Shown here: piece after piece, positions 6,802-8,122 of the stretch
Layout: the number at the start of each line of letters is the position of its first letter
How positions within the stretch are numbered: the first letter of the stretch is position 1
Assembly: GCA_964470055.1 (NCBI GenBank)
Contig: CAYXZZ010000057.1
Span: 1 to 8,122 of the forward strand
Reading direction: 5' to 3'
Length of the DNA stretch: 8,122 nucleotides
From: JAEDES01 sp964470055
GTDB taxonomy: Bacteria; Bacillota_I; Bacilli_A; RF39; UBA660
Position numbers and translations under genes: made by a program
Notes under the pieces: generated by a model
What the model was told of the DNA's origin: nothing
Databases searched by the model: none
Seen by the model: the letters and a program-made list of their open reading frames with translations, nothing else

Positions 6802-7984
6802 TTTTATCCTCCTGGTTTTTATTGAAGAATGGGATTATTTTCTTTTGGATAAAATAAGTGAATTTATTGATGATTAGATCATATTCACCTATATACTCTG
6901 TAAATTCACCACCAAATTCTTTTTTAAATTCATTGATATTTGGATTGTGTTCTAAAGGACTTAGTTGGTTAAATTGGTTAAATCCCTGTTCTTTATAGTG
7001 TTTGATATATTCGTGATAGATAGTATATCGCAAATTAGTTTCATCAAGAATATTATTACTTGTTTCTGATAAAACCCATACTTGTTTTTTGTGTTCCATC
7101 ATAAGATTGGCACTTATTGTGAGATAATTGCCATAGGTTAATTTGTATTCTTTGAATTTGGCTAAATCTTTTGTGATTTTTTCTTTTTGTTTTCTTAGAT
7201 TGGCAAGTTTTTCTTTAGATGTTGGATCTAAGTTATCTATTGGGATTATAGAAATTTGATTGTTTATTTTACCTAGTTCTCTTTCTAGAGTTTTTAGGGT
7301 TTTTGTGATATGTAATTTTCCTATAAATAGTTTAATTTTAGTTTGTTCATTATTTTTAAAAATATCATATAGTGTTTCATAATAATCTTTGTTAGTTGTT
7401 TTTTGTAATGTGAATAGTTCTTCTAAATCTTTTTGCGTACCAATAGCAAGTTCAATATCATATTTTTCAGTTGAATCTATTTTTTCTTTTATGTTACTTG
7501 AATATGATTTTTCGATAGTTTTTAAATCTTTTGTAAGATCGATTGTATAATTATATTCTAATAGTTTTATATTTGATTGTCTTTTATATCCAAGTTCTTT
7601 TAAGAAATGAAGAATTTTTTTATTATTTTCGATATTTATATTGATTGTAGGATTTATACGAATAGCAATGGCTTTTCTTGTTTTTGCGAAATCTTTTAAT
7701 TTTTTGGTTAAGACATCGATTAATCTTTTATCTTTGTAATCGATTACATAGCCTCGTGGTGCATATAGGATGCTACTATTCATTGGTAAATGTTCTTCTA
7801 TTAATAGAGTTGCGGCAATAATTTGATTGTTTTCATTTATTAGACCTAAGTAGTGAGGAGTTGTGTGATTGGTTACTTTTTCAAATTCTCCCCAGGCACT
7901 TGTTTGCATAAAATGAGCATTTATGGTTTTATTATTTGTATAATTGTCAAATTCTGTTTTACTAATACTTCTAAGTTTTAACAT
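6767..7984 (-). CDS. Divergent FemABX-like protein, first gene of the Fem operon
   Basis: A 405-residue protein clearly paralogous to the next gene: MQTSAWGEF (26-34), YAPRGYVIDY (74-83), IAIRINPTI (106-114), a coiled-coil arm (about 222-282), and FKKEFGGEFTEYIGEYDLIIN (from 353). It is therefore FemABX/MurMN fold. Several landmarks kept by its neighbour are missing: the PRW motif is replaced by EYNYTIDL (143-150), no RxxFxxR precedes the YY at 201-202, YGGS is replaced by VLSETSN (304-310), and YGITGDF by NQLSPLE (339-345). It may act on a different substrate, work only as a partner subunit, or be losing activity. The frame is unbroken, so it is not a pseudogene by sequence. The start at 7984 is chosen because AAAGGA lies 8 bases upstream; ATGs at 7993 and 8032 lack a ribosome site, and 8032 lies upstream of the -10 element. 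The last 11 codons overlap the next gene. Confidence 0.87.
   Translation of the reverse strand: MLKLRSISKTEFDNYTNNKTINAHFMQTSAWGEFEKVTNHTTPHYLGLINENNQIIAATLLIEEHLPMNSSILYAPRGYVIDYKDKRLIDVLTKKLKDFAKTRKAIAIRINPTININIENNKKILHFLKELGYKRQSNIKLLEYNYTIDLTKDLKTIEKSYSSNIKEKIDSTEKYDIELAIGTQKDLEELFTLQKTTNKDYYETLYDIFKNNEQTKIKLFIGKLHITKTLKTLERELGKINNQISIIPIDNLDPTSKEKLANLRKQKEKITKDLAKFKEYKLTYGNYLTISANLMMEHKKQVWVLSETSNNILDETNLRYTIYHEYIKHYKEQGFNQFNQLSPLEHNPNINEFKKEFGGEFTEYIGEYDLIINKFTYFIQKKIIPFFNKNQEDKNGTSHTNKKRI
6808..6813 (-). promoter_or_regulatory. AGGAGG ribosome site inside the upstream Fem gene
   Basis: A perfect AGGAGG (complement of CCTCCT) lies 6 bases before the ATG at 6801. It also encodes part of Gln391-Glu392-Asp393 of the upstream protein. 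It fixes the start of the 433-residue gene and, with the 35-base overlap, points to coupled translation of the pair. Confidence 0.9.
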
Positions 7985-7992
7985 CTTTGTCA

Positions 7993-7998
7993 TCCTTT
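7993..7998 (-). promoter_or_regulatory. Ribosome binding site of the first Fem gene
   Basis: AAAGGA on the minus strand, 8 bases before ATG 7984. It overlaps the upstream in-frame ATG at 7993 and so could not serve it, which supports MLKLRSISKTEF as the N-terminus. Confidence 0.7.
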
Positions 7999-8006
7999 CA
8001 TTTATA

Positions 8007-8015
8007 AGTATAACA
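8007..8015 (-). promoter_or_regulatory. Extended -10 promoter of the Fem operon
   Basis: The minus strand reads TGT-TATACT, an extended -10 with a strong hexamer. Transcription would start near 8000, giving a leader of about 15 bases that holds just the ribosome site. The -35 position at standard spacing (TTTATG) is weak. A second possible minus-strand start lies in the palindrome at 8071-8087. Confidence 0.5.
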
Positions 8016-8053
8016 CGTATAATGTTGAACATAAAGATTTCAAGTTTAAAAAT

Positions 8054-8081
8054 TTGATTTCTTTATTTTTTTTGTTATTAT
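8054..8081 (+). promoter_or_regulatory. Rightward promoter leaving the window
   Basis: TTGATT (8054-8059), a 16-base spacer and TATTAT (8076-8081) preceded by TGT give an extended -10 promoter on the + strand, with a start near 8088. It diverges from the Fem operon and would drive a gene beyond the right edge. Confidence 0.55.
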
Positions 8082-8087
8082 AACAAA
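8071..8087. repeat. 17-bp palindrome with -10 elements on both strands
   Basis: TTTGTTAT, one T, then ATAACAAA: perfect 8-base arms around a single base. The + strand contains TGTTATTAT and the minus strand TGTTATAAT (8077-8085), both extended -10 shapes. The minus-strand hexamer is a perfect TATAAT but has no good -35. It could be an operator for a dimeric regulator, a pair of overlapping divergent promoters, or both. It is not a terminator for either strand: no T run follows it on the + strand, and A residues follow it on the minus strand. Confidence 0.6.
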
Positions 8088-8122
8088 CATCGGTAAAGAC
8101 GGAGTATAACAGGCACTTCGAG
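8088..8122 (+). promoter_or_regulatory. Possible start of a T-box leader RNA, cut by the window edge
   Basis: Downstream of the rightward promoter the sequence becomes richer in G and A and reads AAAGACGGAGTATAACAGGC and then ACTTCGAG up to the edge. The pattern GACGGAGTA followed by ...CGAG resembles the 5' strand of T-box Stem I (a GA-rich internal loop before the AGAGAG region) as I remember it from Firmicute leaders. The anticodon-like specifier and the antiterminator that would prove it lie outside the window. It could also be an ordinary 5' leader. Confidence 0.3.

Noticed and set aside
7985..8032. Longer N-terminus of the first Fem gene from ATG 8032 or 7993
   Set aside because: The extra residues do not match the family start, no ribosome site precedes either ATG, and 8032 lies upstream of the likely -10.
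1..8122. CRISPR arrays, insertion sequences, tRNA or rRNA genes
   Set aside because: No regularly spaced repeats, transposase frame, terminal repeats with target duplications, or tRNA/rRNA-like segments were seen on either strand.

Overview
The window is strongly A+T-rich and reads as a chromosomal segment of a low-GC Firmicute (Bacilli/Clostridia or an uncultured gut relative). Three things support this: a Firmicute-type leucyl-tRNA synthetase, Shine-Dalgarno sites close to AGGAGG with short spacers, and a Cse60-like small protein of the kind known from endospore formers. A MurJ-type lipid II flippase and two FemABX-type peptidoglycan branching enzymes imply a walled cell, so a wall-less Mollicute is unlikely. 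Tryptophan is encoded by TGG, and every gene that ends in the window ends in TAA or TAG.

Layout. Positions 1-2181 (+) hold leuS, cut at its 5' end by the window edge and closed by a G-U-rich hairpin terminator. Positions 2285-3295 (+) hold a stand-alone Fic-domain protein (probable AMP transferase) with its own extended -10 promoter; its terminator hairpin carries the stop codon in the loop. Positions 3356-3526 (+) hold a 56-residue Cse60/DUF2758-like gene followed by a strong terminator. Positions 3601-5235 (+) hold murJ/ytgP, and positions 5247-5363 (+) hold a 38-residue basic, single-membrane-span microprotein in the same transcript. A bidirectional terminator at 5387-5419, inside a larger inverted repeat, separates these from a leftward operon: a divergent FemABX-like protein (6767-7984, -) followed by a canonical FemABX-like protein (5500-6801, -). 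The two reading frames overlap by 35 bases and the second gene has a perfect AGGAGG inside the first. The right edge (8054-8122) holds a 17-bp palindrome carrying extended -10 elements on both strands, followed by what may be the first bases of a T-box leader on the + strand.

How the genes relate. MurJ exports lipid II. FemABX enzymes add amino acids from aminoacyl-tRNA to the lipid II stem peptide on the cytoplasmic face, just before export. The wall-related genes therefore converge on one substrate, although they lie in opposite orientations and are separated by a terminator. LeuRS (translation), Fic (AMP transfer to an unknown target) and the Cse60-like gene appear to be independent single-gene units. 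I see no mobile element, CRISPR array, tRNA or rRNA. The less ordinary items are the microprotein tied to murJ, the Fem paralog lacking family-typical motifs, the palindromic divergent promoter with a possible T-box, and the altered inhibitory motif in the Fic protein. None of them amounts to a clearly new system.
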